Source: Planctomycetaceae bacterium (GTDB lineage: Bacteria; Planctomycetota; Planctomycetia; Planctomycetales; Planctomycetaceae). Taken from it: DNA of 35,994 bases. The notes under the pieces are model-generated. The model was given only the letters and a program-made list of their open reading frames with translations, had not been told where the DNA came from and did not search any database. The DNA is taken from assembly GCA_014762625.1 (NCBI GenBank), contig JABURQ010000065.1:1-35994 (forward strand), given 5' to 3'. Below, piece by piece: positions 18,978 to 28,116 of this stretch. The position numbers and the translations under genes were made by a program. Each line of letters begins with the position of its first letter. Within the stretch, counting starts at the first letter, position 1.

Positions 18978-19008
18978 TTGGAAGTCTCGGGTGATGATCT
19001 GTTACAAT
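18978..19008 (+). promoter_or_regulatory. possible sigma-70-like promoter for the 19064 gene
   Basis: TTGGAA at 18978-18983 and TACAAT at 19003-19008, with a 19-bp spacer, 55 bp before the ATG. The -10 box is good and the spacer is long, so this is tentative. Confidence 0.3.
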
Positions 19009-19063
19009 GTTTCCAGTCGCAGACAGAAACTGAAGTACCACCTGTTTTTCCAGGAGATGTCCT

Positions 19064-20584
19064 ATGCGGACCGGTCTCAATCGTCGCGCTTTTCTCGGAT
19101 CCAGTGTTGCTGCCGGATCGGCTTTCGCTCTCGGGGACTTGGCTTTCTTTCAATCGTTGCCCCCCGTTTCCGCCGCTGAATTGCAGCGGTCGGATGTGGT
19201 GATGCTGCGTCCGGAAATCGAACCGATCGTGCGACTTATCGAAACGACTCCCCGTTCGGAATTGCTGGAAGTGATTGGACGACGCATCCAGAAGGGACTC
19301 AGTTACACCGAACTTCTGGCGGCCCTCCAACTCGCCGGTGTGCGAAACGTCGAGCCGCGACCGTCGGTTGGATTCAAATTTCATACCGTCCTCGTTGTAA
19401 ACTCGACGCATTTGGCTTCTCTGGCATCGCCTCCCGAACATCGTTGGCTCCCGATCTTCTGGGCGCTCGACTATTTCAAGGCAGCCGCCGAGCGCGACGT
19501 CCGCGAGCGCGGCGACTGGACGATGGCTCCCGTCGAGGAATCGAAAGTCCCCAAACCGCATCAGGCTCTGGAGCAGTTCCGCGAAGCAATGCACGACTGG
19601 GATGAATCGAAAGCCGATACCGCCATCGCCTCGCTCGCTCGATCCGCCGGCGCTCACGAAGTTTACGAGGAGATGTTCCGCTTTGGAGCGCGCGACTTCC
19701 GGTCCATCGGCCACAAAGCGATCTTCGTCGCCAACAGCTACCGCACGATTCAGTGCATCGGTTGGAAACACGCCGAACCGATTTTAAGATCTCTCGCTTA
19801 CGCCTTGCTGATGCACGAGGACGGTAATCCCCGAGATCGGAACGATCCCGCCGACCGACCCTGGCGACGGAATCAGGAACTCGCCAGATCGATCCGCGAC
19901 GATTGGCGGGATGGCAACATCGACAGCAAAGCGACCGAATCCTTTCTGCAAACTTTACGGACCGGATCGAGCGACGATGCTTGTGATGACGTGGTCCAGT
20001 TATTGAACTCCGGTGTTTCTCCGCAATCCATCTGGGACGCGATGTACGTTGTGGCGGGAGAAATGATCCTGCAGCAACCGGGCATCATCGCCATTCACGC
20101 CAACACCACCACCAACGCCCTCGGCTACGCCTATCGCACCAGTGCGAATGATGAAACGCGGCGTCTGATGATGTTGCAGAATGCGGCGTTCCTCCCGATG
20201 TTCCGGGAGAATATGAAATCCCGCGGCAACGTTCGCCAATTGACCGTGCAGTCGTTGATGGGAAATGACAAACCGGAGTCGTCGGACCTCGATCACTTGT
20301 TCGATGAACTCGGTTCCAATCCTGTTTCGGCCGCCGGGAAAACGTACTCCTATCTGGCGAGCGGCGGTTCGCCCCGAGATTTCCTCGACGCGGCACGCGT
20401 CCTCATTTATCGCAAGAGCCGGGACGCGCACGATTACAAATTCAGTTCGGCGGTCCTGGAGGATTTCTATCACGTCTCGCCCGACTGGCGAAACGCCTAC
20501 CTCGCCGCCAACGTTCTCAACCTGAAAAACACTCGCCAGCAGGACACGCCGTTGCTGGAACGTTCAAAGTCGGCACTGGGGTGA
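19064..20584 (+). CDS. Tat-exported protein of unknown function
   Basis: 506 aa with AGGAG seven bases before the ATG. Leader: LNRRAFLGSSVAAGSAFALG. The mature part is mostly helical, with scattered conserved-looking His: FKFHTVLVVNSTHLAS (about residues 105-120), GHKAIFVANSYRTIQCIGWKHAEPILRSLAY in the middle and GIIAIHANTTTNALGYAYR later. The His-rich helical pattern is faintly like questin-oxidase-type proteins, but I cannot assign a family. It is divergent from a DUF1501 gene and upstream of a small membrane protein. The GHxAIF segment recurs in the other Tat-exported unknown near the right end. Confidence 0.75.
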   Translation: MRTGLNRRAFLGSSVAAGSAFALGDLAFFQSLPPVSAAELQRSDVVMLRPEIEPIVRLIETTPRSELLEVIGRRIQKGLSYTELLAALQLAGVRNVEPRPSVGFKFHTVLVVNSTHLASLASPPEHRWLPIFWALDYFKAAAERDVRERGDWTMAPVEESKVPKPHQALEQFREAMHDWDESKADTAIASLARSAGAHEVYEEMFRFGARDFRSIGHKAIFVANSYRTIQCIGWKHAEPILRSLAYALLMHEDGNPRDRNDPADRPWRRNQELARSIRDDWRDGNIDSKATESFLQTLRTGSSDDACDDVVQLLNSGVSPQSIWDAMYVVAGEMILQQPGIIAIHANTTTNALGYAYRTSANDETRRLMMLQNAAFLPMFRENMKSRGNVRQLTVQSLMGNDKPESSDLDHLFDELGSNPVSAAGKTYSYLASGGSPRDFLDAARVLIYRKSRDAHDYKFSSAVLEDFYHVSPDWRNAYLAANVLNLKNTRQQDTPLLERSKSALG

Positions 20585-20611
20585 GAACAGACGTTAAGGA
20601 TGTGAGTAGAA

Positions 20612-20941
20612 ATGAAGTATTTCGTCGCATGCCTCTTTGCAGCCGCTGTCATTGCAGCACTGTTTTACTACGCCCAAAGTTGTCGACAACAGTTTCTGGT
20701 TGAATTCCGCGCTTCGCTGAGGCAGGAGTGGGAATCTGGAAATCTGCCAGAATCCATCTCTGAAGAGGAAATTGAGACGGCCTCTCCAGAAGGATGGAAT
20801 CTATCACTCGAATCCAAGACCATGAACAGGCTTGGCCGAGCCGACATCATCGAACGCCTCTGGTTCCTCTGGATACCTGTGGTAGTCCTGCTCTGTTTGT
20901 TTTTAGCGAAACTCTGGCCGAATCAATCTGGCGTCGCTTGA
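20612..20941 (+). CDS. small bitopic/two-helix membrane protein
   Basis: 109 aa. N-terminal hydrophobic helix (residues 4-21), an acidic loop (SGNLPESISEEEIETASPEGW) and a second helix (WFLWIPVVVLLCLFLAKLW). AAGGA lies eleven bases upstream. It starts 27 bp after the Tat-exported unknown and may be co-transcribed. No family recognised. A 165-aa frame in another phase overlaps it but looks like a shadow. Confidence 0.5.
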   Translation: MKYFVACLFAAAVIAALFYYAQSCRQQFLVEFRASLRQEWESGNLPESISEEEIETASPEGWNLSLESKTMNRLGRADIIERLWFLWIPVVVLLCLFLAKLWPNQSGVA

Positions 20942-21087
20942 AGATAGAAATCCAAGGAAACCTCTTCTTGAACCTTAATCGAACAGCGAGTCAGATTGCT
21001 GACCGCATCAATGCAGCATTTGACTGCATGGCTTGCGTTCGCGGCTCAATCCGACCTGACTTCGAGCCGTCGTCGTGTCGCGGGGAT

Positions 21088-21696
21088 TTAATCCTGGATC
21101 TCAGCCGTCAGGATCAACAGGCTGTGAACGCGCTTCCCGTCGCGTGTCTCGGTGCTGTGGAATACGACTTGTGGAACGCCTTCTTCAACGATCACCGTCG
21201 ACTCACTGGTCAACGTCAGAGTTTTTGGAGGGAGAGTCGTCACCTCTTGATCGTTGTTGGGAGGAGCGGCGATTTTTTCCAGCCGCGATGACGTAAAGTT
21301 CAATTCCACCGCAATTTGTCCGGTTTTGTGAATACGTCCCTGAACCGTCAGCATCGAGCCGGTATGCTGGTTTTGGTAGACATTCGAGCGAGTCGGCTGC
21401 CCGCCGCGGGTCGGGAAAGATCGAGATTGCCCAGTGATCACGGATTCCTGTTGTCCGATCTGAACTTGCGCGACCGATTGTTCCACCGAGGTGAGTGAAA
21501 AAGATTGGTAATACTGTGTCGCTTCATGCTGTGGGAGAGTTTTGAGGAGCTGTGCCGCAATTTCCTCCTTGGAAAGTTCAGGCCCGGCAGGAGCAAGCTC
21601 CGCAGTCGTTTCGAGCATCACGACTCGATAAGAGAGAAGCTGGATGTCTGCGGCAGTCTCTGGTGTTCCAGGTTGTGACTCCTGAGCGAAAACCAC
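21088..21696 (-). CDS. secreted protein of unknown function, 5' end interrupted
   Basis: 202 aa if translation starts at the GTG at 21696. That leaves only the end of a signal peptide (VVFAQE). The natural start is the ATG at 21741, with AAAGGAG seven bases upstream, but codon 7 is TGA (see next entry). The mature part is beta-rich. Its C-terminus (TSESTVIVEEGVPQVVFHST, then KRVHSLLILTAEIQD) recalls the secretin-domain pattern of bacterial type II secretion proteins, but the length and lack of other domains make this only a resemblance. Whether a functional product is made is uncertain. Confidence 0.6.
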   Translation of the reverse strand: MVFAQESQPGTPETAADIQLLSYRVVMLETTAELAPAGPELSKEEIAAQLLKTLPQHEATQYYQSFSLTSVEQSVAQVQIGQQESVITGQSRSFPTRGGQPTRSNVYQNQHTGSMLTVQGRIHKTGQIAVELNFTSSRLEKIAAPPNNDQEVTTLPPKTLTLTSESTVIVEEGVPQVVFHSTETRDGKRVHSLLILTAEIQD

Positions 21697-21741
21697 ACCG
21701 GAGAGGGAACAGCAAATCAGTCAGATCATGAGACGTAACAT
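21697..21741 (-). other. signal-peptide 5' end of the preceding gene with in-frame TGA
   Basis: From the ATG at 21741 the frame reads MLRLMI, then TGA (21723-21721), then LICCSLSG leading into VVFAQE. Both sides together make an ordinary signal peptide of about 20 residues. The strong ribosome site before the ATG argues that this is the true start and that one codon has mutated, been misread, or is recoded. Confidence 0.7.
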
Positions 21742-21885
21742 GGAACTTCTCCTTTGAGCGCAATGTGTTGGACCGCGCAGATTGCACGGTGACTGTTCCC
21801 GCCTCTTGGCAGCGTAAACCCCGATTCACTCGGAAAGTTTCGGAAGGATTTCTCATTTTCGGAAGAAGAATAACTCGCCTGCTAT

Positions 21886-23253
21886 CTACACACTCTCACC
21901 CGTAAAGAGCGGCGTGATGGCAGAGCCTGCATTCAGATGGACGGGGCGATTGAGACGGTCGCGGACCACCGAATACGGATCGATTCCCAGAGACTCGTAG
22001 ATCGTCGCACCGACATCATCGGGAGCGTACGCTTTGGTGACCGGATAGGCCCCCTCGGCGTCGGAAGTCCCGATCACCTGGCCTCCCTGGATCCCGGCAC
22101 CCGCGAACAGGCCGAAGAAGCACGGCCCCCAGTGGTCGCGTCCTGCTTTGTCGTTGATCTTAGGAGTTCGTCCAAACTCGCCGCCCATATAGACGAGAGT
22201 TTCGTCGAGCAACCCCTCGTTCTCGAGATCATCCAGCAATGCGGCGAGTCCCTGATCCAACGGCGGCAACAAGCGATCCTTGAGCGTGTTGAAGAGATTG
22301 CCGTGGTTGTCCCACGTTTGCGCGCCGCCGACATTCACCTGCACGACGGGGATTCCCGTTTTGATGAGCCGTTTGGCGAGTAGCAGCGACTGCCCCGTCA
22401 TATGACGCCCGTAGCGATCGCGGACCTCATCGGACTCACGTTGCATCTGGAACGCCTGGGCGAGTTTGCTCGAAGTGAGGAGTGAGAAGGCGAGTTGCTG
22501 ATCGTTGCCGAGCCCTTTCGTCTCCGCCATCCGGTCCAATGTCGCCCGCTGTTGATTGAGTTCCCCGAGCAACGCCTGCCGATTCTTGAGTCGGCTGACG
22601 GAAATTCCCTCGGAGAGCGTCAGGCTGTCCACGCGAAAATCCTTGCTGTTGGGATCTCCCTTGATCTGCCAGGGATCATACTTCGGTCCCAGGAAACCGG
22701 CGTGCTGACCGGGCCAGAGCAAAGGGCCCTGCATCAGATAGGTGGGAAGATTCACGCCGGTCGGCAGGCCGTCGTGACGCGGCTTGAGGAACGCCAGTCC
22801 CGCCGAGTAAGCGGGCCAGTCGTCGCGCGACGCGATTTTGTCGAAGAAGCCTCCCGGCTGTTTGGTGCCGGTGAGAATATGATGCGTCGACATCAGGTGA
22901 TTATTGTCGTTATGCGACAGTGTCCGCAGGATCGCGAACTTATCGGTCCGCTGGGCGAGATTCGGTAAGTGCTCGCAAATCTGATAGCCGGGGGTCGCGG
23001 TATCGATCGGTTCGAATTCGCCCCGAATTTCTTTCGGTGCTTCCGGCTTCATGTCGAACGTGTCGTGATGACTGCACGCTCCGGTCTGATGAATGATGAT
23101 GACCGATTTGGCTTTCGCCGGAATGGGAGCCGCCGCGCCGGCCTGTTGCCCCAGGACCGAAGTCAACCCGAGACCGAGCGCCGAGGAACCGCCGATCTGA
23201 AGCATTTCGCGTCGATTGAACTGGCGGTGATATTCGCAGGGCTGGCTGGTCAT
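21886..23253 (-). CDS. DUF1501 family protein with twin-arginine leader (second copy)
   Basis: 455 aa. Leader FNRREMLQIGGSSALGLGLTS, with a likely cut after GAAA. Family segments: VIIIHQTGACSHHDTFDMKP, LRTLSHNDNNHLMSTHHILTG, VNVGGAQTWDNHGN, LVYMGGEFGRTPKINDKAGRDHW and ATIYESLGIDP. It differs clearly from the 468-aa copy 3 kb away, so it is an old paralog rather than a recent duplicate. No DUF1549/DUF1553 partner is adjacent. The metal-site His and Asp residues seem intact. Substrate unknown. Confidence 0.9.
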   Translation of the reverse strand: MTSQPCEYHRQFNRREMLQIGGSSALGLGLTSVLGQQAGAAAPIPAKAKSVIIIHQTGACSHHDTFDMKPEAPKEIRGEFEPIDTATPGYQICEHLPNLAQRTDKFAILRTLSHNDNNHLMSTHHILTGTKQPGGFFDKIASRDDWPAYSAGLAFLKPRHDGLPTGVNLPTYLMQGPLLWPGQHAGFLGPKYDPWQIKGDPNSKDFRVDSLTLSEGISVSRLKNRQALLGELNQQRATLDRMAETKGLGNDQQLAFSLLTSSKLAQAFQMQRESDEVRDRYGRHMTGQSLLLAKRLIKTGIPVVQVNVGGAQTWDNHGNLFNTLKDRLLPPLDQGLAALLDDLENEGLLDETLVYMGGEFGRTPKINDKAGRDHWGPCFFGLFAGAGIQGGQVIGTSDAEGAYPVTKAYAPDDVGATIYESLGIDPYSVVRDRLNRPVHLNAGSAITPLFTGESV

Positions 23254-23425
23254 GGGGGCCTCTGGGTGATTAGGGGCGAGTCATATCAGTATATCGGCAT
23301 ATTTGTTCCTCCACAAATTGAAAACTTGAATCATTCCTCGGCGATCTCCGGGAAGCGTTCGGTTTACGGTAGGGCTATCACAGCATCTGTATTACAATGA
23401 ACGGGACTCTGATCAGAGTTTTCTT

Positions 23426-24379
23426 ATGAACGACACGCCACCAAGCCAGAAACAGGTCATACCAGACAAACCTGTTAGACATCGCAACGGGTGGTTCCTG
23501 TTTGCAGTCGTCGTGTTATTCTTTGCTGTCGCGTTTAGTGTTTTGTATCCCTATTATCGGCAAATTCGCGTCATCGCACGACTGGAGGCATTGGGTGTCC
23601 ACTTTCAATTTGAACCTGTCGGTCCGGAGTGGTTACGCAACCTGTTGGGCGAAGAACGAATGCGCGCTTTCGATGATATTACATCGATCCATGCGAATGG
23701 CGCTCCCGTTACAGATGATGACTTTTCCAGACTCTCAAATCTACAGAAGCTCTGGGGATTAGATCTGGAAAGCACTCAAATCTCAGATGCTGGTTTGGTT
23801 CGGCTCAAAGAGTTCGCTAGTTTAGGTGTTCTTTATCTCGACAATACTGAAATCACTGATGAGGGACTGGCTCATCTCAATAACTCGTCCGAAATGGGTA
23901 TTCTTTCCCTCGGAAATACCAAAATCACAGACGCAGGACTGATTCACCTCAAGGATCTCAACAATTTGGTCTCTCTTGATCTCAGCAACACTATGATCAA
24001 AGAGAACGGTCTCGTTCATATAAAAAAACTGACCAACCTATCTGATCTATATCTCAATCATACACAGATTGCGGATGATGGTTTGGTTCATATCGAAAGC
24101 TTGACCGAATTGTATAGGCTTGACCTCGGGAGCACTCAAGTCACAGATACCGGTTTGGTGTCTATCAAAGAACTGAATCATTTAATTCTTTTAGATCTCA
24201 GCAACACGTCAGTTACGGACGCCGGACTCGTTCATCTGAAAACGTTCAGAAATCGGATCGAACTTTCTCTCCAAAACACCAATGTGACCGCATCGGGAGT
24301 TGAGAGGTTGCAAGAGGCACTCCCCGATTGCAAGATCGAGTTTGAGAAGTCTCCAAGCTCTCATTCCATAAGACAGTGA
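23426..24379 (+). CDS. membrane-anchored leucine-rich-repeat protein
   Basis: 317 aa. A short cytoplasmic N-terminus, one membrane helix (about residues 22-44), and a spacer are followed from about residue 95 by roughly eight 24-residue repeats of the type LxxLxLxxTxITDAGLxxLK. Examples are LVSLDLSNTMIKENGLVHI and LDLGSTQVTDTGLVSI. This is the cysteine-containing-like (Thr-Asp) LRR class common in planctomycete exported proteins, and probably binds proteins or glycans. Its DNA is more AT-rich than the neighbouring genes and repeats share codons, so the array may expand or contract. Single gene. Confidence 0.85.
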   Translation: MNDTPPSQKQVIPDKPVRHRNGWFLFAVVVLFFAVAFSVLYPYYRQIRVIARLEALGVHFQFEPVGPEWLRNLLGEERMRAFDDITSIHANGAPVTDDDFSRLSNLQKLWGLDLESTQISDAGLVRLKEFASLGVLYLDNTEITDEGLAHLNNSSEMGILSLGNTKITDAGLIHLKDLNNLVSLDLSNTMIKENGLVHIKKLTNLSDLYLNHTQIADDGLVHIESLTELYRLDLGSTQVTDTGLVSIKELNHLILLDLSNTSVTDAGLVHLKTFRNRIELSLQNTNVTASGVERLQEALPDCKIEFEKSPSSHSIRQ

Positions 24380-24521
24380 TCGAAGTCGGTGAATTCGCGA
24401 ATCCCGATGACTCAGCAGTGAAATCCTACTGAATAACCACCACTATTGTCGTGATTTTTCAATTCTGCTATCACTCACGGCGTTCAACGCCGTCATCTTC
24501 CAGAGTGAAACAGACCGTCTG

Positions 24522-25484
24522 ATGAGCATCTCTTCTCTCGATCCCAAACAAGTTGCAGTTGTTCCTCCCGAGTGTACCACCGCGGCGTTAGATTCTTCGG
24601 TTCCGATTCGCGCCCTGCGTCGCCAGACCACCGGGGCGTTCACTCTCTTTCACCTGCTGATCCCGGTGGCGTTTTTGCCGTGGTTCTTTTCGTGGGCGGG
24701 AGTGGCATCGGTCGTCTGGGGGAATTATCTGTTCGGGTCGGTCGGTATTTGTCTCTGTTATCACCGCATCCTGACTCACGGCAGTGTGAAACTTCCCAAA
24801 TGGCTCGAATACACGTTTGCGATTTTTGGTATCTGTAGCCTGCAGGATTCCCCCGCTCACTGGGTTGCCATCCACAGGCTCCATCACAAACATTCCGATC
24901 ACGACGACGATCCCCACTCTCCACGAAAGAGTCTGTTCTGGTCGCACGTGGGCTGGTTGTTAACCAAACGGACCGACCATGGTTACCACCGTAGCGAAGT
25001 GATCCAGCGCTATGCGCCCGATTTGATGTCTCAACGCTTCTATCAGTTCGTCGAAAAAGGAAACGTCTGGGTGTGGATCTTCGTCACGCATGCCGCTCTC
25101 TTCTTTCTTGCTGGTTTTCTGATGGGGTGGTCTCAAACCGGAAATCTGGTCGCTGCGACGAAGACAGGCACCGGAGCATTTTTGTGGGGAGTCGTGATGC
25201 GAGTGGTCGTCACATGGCACTTCACCTGGTCGGTGAACTCGCTCGCTCACGTTTGGGGCTATCGTAATTACGAGACACGCGACGACAGCCGAAACAACTG
25301 GCTGGTCGCTCTGGTCACCTGGGGAGAAGGTTGGCATAACAACCATCACGCCGACCAGCGAAGTGCCGCTCACGGCCACCGCTGGTGGGAGATCGACCTC
25401 ACGTACACGACGATTCGGATTTTGAAAGCGTTCGGACTGGCTCGCGACATCGTCGAACCGCGTTCGGCCAAACCCGGCTCCTGA
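24522..25484 (+). CDS. fatty acid desaturase (delta-9 / acyl-CoA type)
   Basis: 320 aa. All three His boxes of membrane di-iron desaturases are present: HRILTH at 81-86, HRLHH at 118-122 (followed by KHSDHDDDPHSP), and HNNHH at 272-276. Four or so membrane helices lie between (for example FHLLIPVAFLPWFFSW). The enzyme inserts a double bond in an acyl chain using O2 and an electron donor, tuning membrane fluidity. The motif order and spacing fit stearoyl-type delta-9 desaturases. It is convergent with the bicarbonate permease 29 bp away. Confidence 0.92.
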   Translation: MSISSLDPKQVAVVPPECTTAALDSSVPIRALRRQTTGAFTLFHLLIPVAFLPWFFSWAGVASVVWGNYLFGSVGICLCYHRILTHGSVKLPKWLEYTFAIFGICSLQDSPAHWVAIHRLHHKHSDHDDDPHSPRKSLFWSHVGWLLTKRTDHGYHRSEVIQRYAPDLMSQRFYQFVEKGNVWVWIFVTHAALFFLAGFLMGWSQTGNLVAATKTGTGAFLWGVVMRVVVTWHFTWSVNSLAHVWGYRNYETRDDSRNNWLVALVTWGEGWHNNHHADQRSAAHGHRWWEIDLTYTTIRILKAFGLARDIVEPRSAKPGS

Positions 25485-25499
25485 GTTTCGTCAGGAACC
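25476..25499. terminator. possible bidirectional terminator hairpin
   Basis: TCCTGA-GTTTCG-TCAGGA with outer GG/CC pairs, in the short gap between the convergent desaturase and permease genes; it overlaps the desaturase stop. There is no long T run on either side, so termination strength is uncertain. Confidence 0.35.
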
Positions 25500-25513
25500 A
25501 GGGTTATCGAATC

Positions 25514-26494
25514 TTACGGCCAGAGAAAGTTGATCATCGACAGGTAGATCGGGATACCGACCACCACGTTAAACGGAAATGTGATCCCCAGCGACATCGG
25601 CACATAGATACCCGGATTTGCCTGCGGCAAGGCCAGTTTTGCCGCCGCCGGAACCGCGATATAACTGGCACTTCCGAACAGGACCGCCAGCAACAAGGCG
25701 TCTCCCTTGCCGACGTCGAGCACGAAACCGGTGCCGATTCCGAGTCCCGCATGCACGAGAGCCGCGAGGATCGCAAACCCGCACAGGAAGAAACTCGATT
25801 CGGGCAGCTTGCTGAGATGTTTGGCGGCGTTCACTCCCATATCCAGCAGAAACAGGGCGAGGACCCCTTTGAACGGATCGCCCAGCACCGGCTTCACACT
25901 CTCCCAGCCCTTATCGCCGGTCGCCAGACCGATCACCAGCGATCCCGCCAGCAACACGACAGGCCCGCTGCCGAGTGCTTCTTTCAACAGGCTTTTCCAG
26001 TCCATCGAAGCTTTCACCGTGGAGTCTTCGTTTGGATGGGCGTAATACCTCGCCAACAGAACACCCACTATGATCGCGGGGGATTCCATCAACGCCATCG
26101 CGGCGACCATGTACCCGCTGTATTCGATCTCCAGACTTTGCAACACACTCACGGCGGTCACGAAGGTGACCGCGCTGATCGAGCCGTAAGTGGCGGCGAT
26201 TGCGGCAGAGTTATAAACATCCAGTTTGAGACGCAGGAGAAAGAACGACCAGATCGGCACCAGCGCCGCTGCAATCACCGTCATTAACATGACTGTGCCG
26301 ACTTCACTGGTGAGTCCGCTGTGAGAGAGTTCCATGCCGCCGTGAAAGCCGATCGCCATCAACAGATACACGGACAGAAACTTCGAGATCTGATCGGGTA
26401 ATTCCAATCCGGATTTGATCCAGGTCGCAATCATCCCCAGAAAGAAAAACAGAACGGGTGGACTGAGTAAACTGTCGAAAACCGAGGTTTCCAT
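25514..26494 (-). CDS. sbtA: sodium-dependent bicarbonate permease (SbtA family)
   Basis: 326 aa, about ten membrane helices. The start SPPVLFFFLGMIATWIKSGLELPDQISKFLSVYLLMAIGFHGG and the paired half MALMESPAIIVGVLLARYY are characteristic of SbtA/DUF897. The second half repeats with GSASYIAVPAAAKLALPQANP. In cyanobacteria SbtA is a high-affinity Na+/HCO3- symporter controlled by the PII-like SbtB; I see no sbtB here. AAGGA lies five bases before the ATG. It is last of a minus-strand series with icd (68 bp gap) and the anhydrase-like gene, which supports a role in inorganic carbon handling. Confidence 0.87.
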   Translation of the reverse strand: METSVFDSLLSPPVLFFFLGMIATWIKSGLELPDQISKFLSVYLLMAIGFHGGMELSHSGLTSEVGTVMLMTVIAAALVPIWSFFLLRLKLDVYNSAAIAATYGSISAVTFVTAVSVLQSLEIEYSGYMVAAMALMESPAIIVGVLLARYYAHPNEDSTVKASMDWKSLLKEALGSGPVVLLAGSLVIGLATGDKGWESVKPVLGDPFKGVLALFLLDMGVNAAKHLSKLPESSFFLCGFAILAALVHAGLGIGTGFVLDVGKGDALLLAVLFGSASYIAVPAAAKLALPQANPGIYVPMSLGITFPFNVVVGIPIYLSMINFLWP

Positions 26495-26562
26495 GAGGTT
26501 CCTTTACAAACGAGAGTGAGTGGGTTGCACTCGTGAAAAATAAACGTCTTGTAAGCGACCGC

Positions 26563-28059
26563 TCACTCGCCCTGTCCGAGCGAGTAAGCCGGTTTGCCGT
26601 CAAATAGACAGAGGTGCTCCGTCTTGATGAAGTCGATCCCCGCGGCGGAGAGCCGGGTCAGTAAGTCGATAATCTGCTGATGGCTGACCGGTTGGTCGTT
26701 GGAGGATTTGAATCGGCACCGCCAGTGGTCGGTACAGAAGGTTTCCGGGAACCCGTTCGGCCAGACTTTCACGCCGCGATTGGTGATCATCTTGATACAG
26801 AGGTCGGCGTTGCTGACCGCTTCCAGCGCCGCTCCCAGATCGTCCGGGGTGACGTCGTGCCAGTGGATGAAGACATCCACGCCCACCATCGACTTCGTTG
26901 CGGGAACGGTCGGTTTGATCGAGACATTCAGTTCCGCCGGTCCGTCGGTGTTGAACTTTGCGGGCTTCAACTGTTGCGGTGTTTGTCCCAGCCGCTCGAT
27001 GACAGCCGCCGCAAAATCCTGGGTGCCGACTTGTTGCGCGGTCAATTTTTCCGAAGAGATATCCTCGGTATGAACGCCGTCTTCGATGGTTCTCAGCCAG
27101 GCGTTCTGGATCTTCTCCGCAATCTCGGCTTGCCCGATATGAACCAGCATCATCACCGCCGCGTTCAGCAAGCCGGAGGGATTGGCAATATTCTTACCGG
27201 CGATCGGAGGGGCCGATCCGTGAATCGCCTCGAACATAGCGATCCCCTCTCCGATATTCGCCGAGCCTCCCATGCCGACCGAACCGGTCAACTGAATCGC
27301 GATGTCGGAGAGGATGTCGCCGTACAGATTCGGCGTCACGATCACGTCGAACTCTTCCGGGGCGGTGGAGAGCTTGGCGGCACCGATGTCGATGATCCAG
27401 TGTTCGCTTTCGATCTCGGGATACTCGGAGGCCACTTCCTCGAAGACTTTATGAAACAGACCGTCAGTCAGTTTCATGATGTTGTCTTTGGTGAAGCAGC
27501 TGACTTTCTTGCGATTGTTGGCGACTGCGTACTCGAACGCGTAGCGGCAGATTCGTTCGCTACCCGGTCGCGTAATCAATTTGAGACACTGGGCGACTTC
27601 GTCCGTCTGCTGGTGTTCGATACCGCCGTAGGTGTCTTCTTCGTTCTCCCGAACGATGACGACATCCATCTCGGGATGCAGGTTCTCCACAAACGGGTCG
27701 TGGGCCACACAGGGGCGAACGTTGGCGAACAGCCCCAGTGTTTTGCGGACGGTCACGTTGAGACTTTTATAGCCTCCTCCCTGCGGCGTGGTGATCGGAG
27801 CTTTGAGGAAGACCTTATTTTTCCGGAGCGAATCCCAGGCCTCGGGAGCGATCCCCGATGTGTGTCCCTGTTCGTAAACCTGAGCACCGATTTCAATTTC
27901 GTGAATGTCGAGAGCGGCTCCGGCGGCGTTCAGGATTTGCAGAGTTGCGTCCATGATTTCCGGACCGATGCCGTCACCACGGGCGACGGTGATCGGCGTC
28001 GCAGCAGGATTGGGAATCTTGTCCGACTGATTTTCGATAAATGGAGTCGTGGTTGACAT
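26563..28059 (-). CDS. icd: NADP-type isocitrate dehydrogenase (long, Thermus-like form)
   Basis: 498 aa. Converts isocitrate to 2-oxoglutarate and CO2 in the TCA cycle. Motifs: VARGDGIGPEIMDAT near residue 26, NVTVRKTLGLFANVRP, IVRENEEDTYGG and NLYGDILSDIAIQLTGSVGMGGSANIG. After the core (about residue 340) there is an extra C-terminal domain (KPTVPATKSMVGVDVFIHW to the end), as in the ~496-aa enzymes of Thermus and Rickettsia types. AAGGGAA lies just upstream of the ATG. It sits between the carbonic-anhydrase-like gene and the bicarbonate permease, an unusual place for icd. Cofactor preference is inferred, not seen. Confidence 0.93.
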   Translation of the reverse strand: MSTTTPFIENQSDKIPNPAATPITVARGDGIGPEIMDATLQILNAAGAALDIHEIEIGAQVYEQGHTSGIAPEAWDSLRKNKVFLKAPITTPQGGGYKSLNVTVRKTLGLFANVRPCVAHDPFVENLHPEMDVVIVRENEEDTYGGIEHQQTDEVAQCLKLITRPGSERICRYAFEYAVANNRKKVSCFTKDNIMKLTDGLFHKVFEEVASEYPEIESEHWIIDIGAAKLSTAPEEFDVIVTPNLYGDILSDIAIQLTGSVGMGGSANIGEGIAMFEAIHGSAPPIAGKNIANPSGLLNAAVMMLVHIGQAEIAEKIQNAWLRTIEDGVHTEDISSEKLTAQQVGTQDFAAAVIERLGQTPQQLKPAKFNTDGPAELNVSIKPTVPATKSMVGVDVFIHWHDVTPDDLGAALEAVSNADLCIKMITNRGVKVWPNGFPETFCTDHWRCRFKSSNDQPVSHQQIIDLLTRLSAAGIDFIKTEHLCLFDGKPAYSLGQGE

Positions 28060-28116
28060 CTTTGTCGTTCCCTTTTGTTTTGAGTGTCGATGAACGCTTG
28101 AGAGGACGGCGAGGTT

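Noticed and set aside
20794-21291. 165-codon plus frame overlapping the 109-aa membrane protein and the TGA-interrupted gene
   Set aside because: Out of phase with the first and antisense to the second; no hydrophobic or domain features.
26680-28056. 458-codon open frame on the plus strand
   Set aside because: Antisense shadow of isocitrate dehydrogenase.
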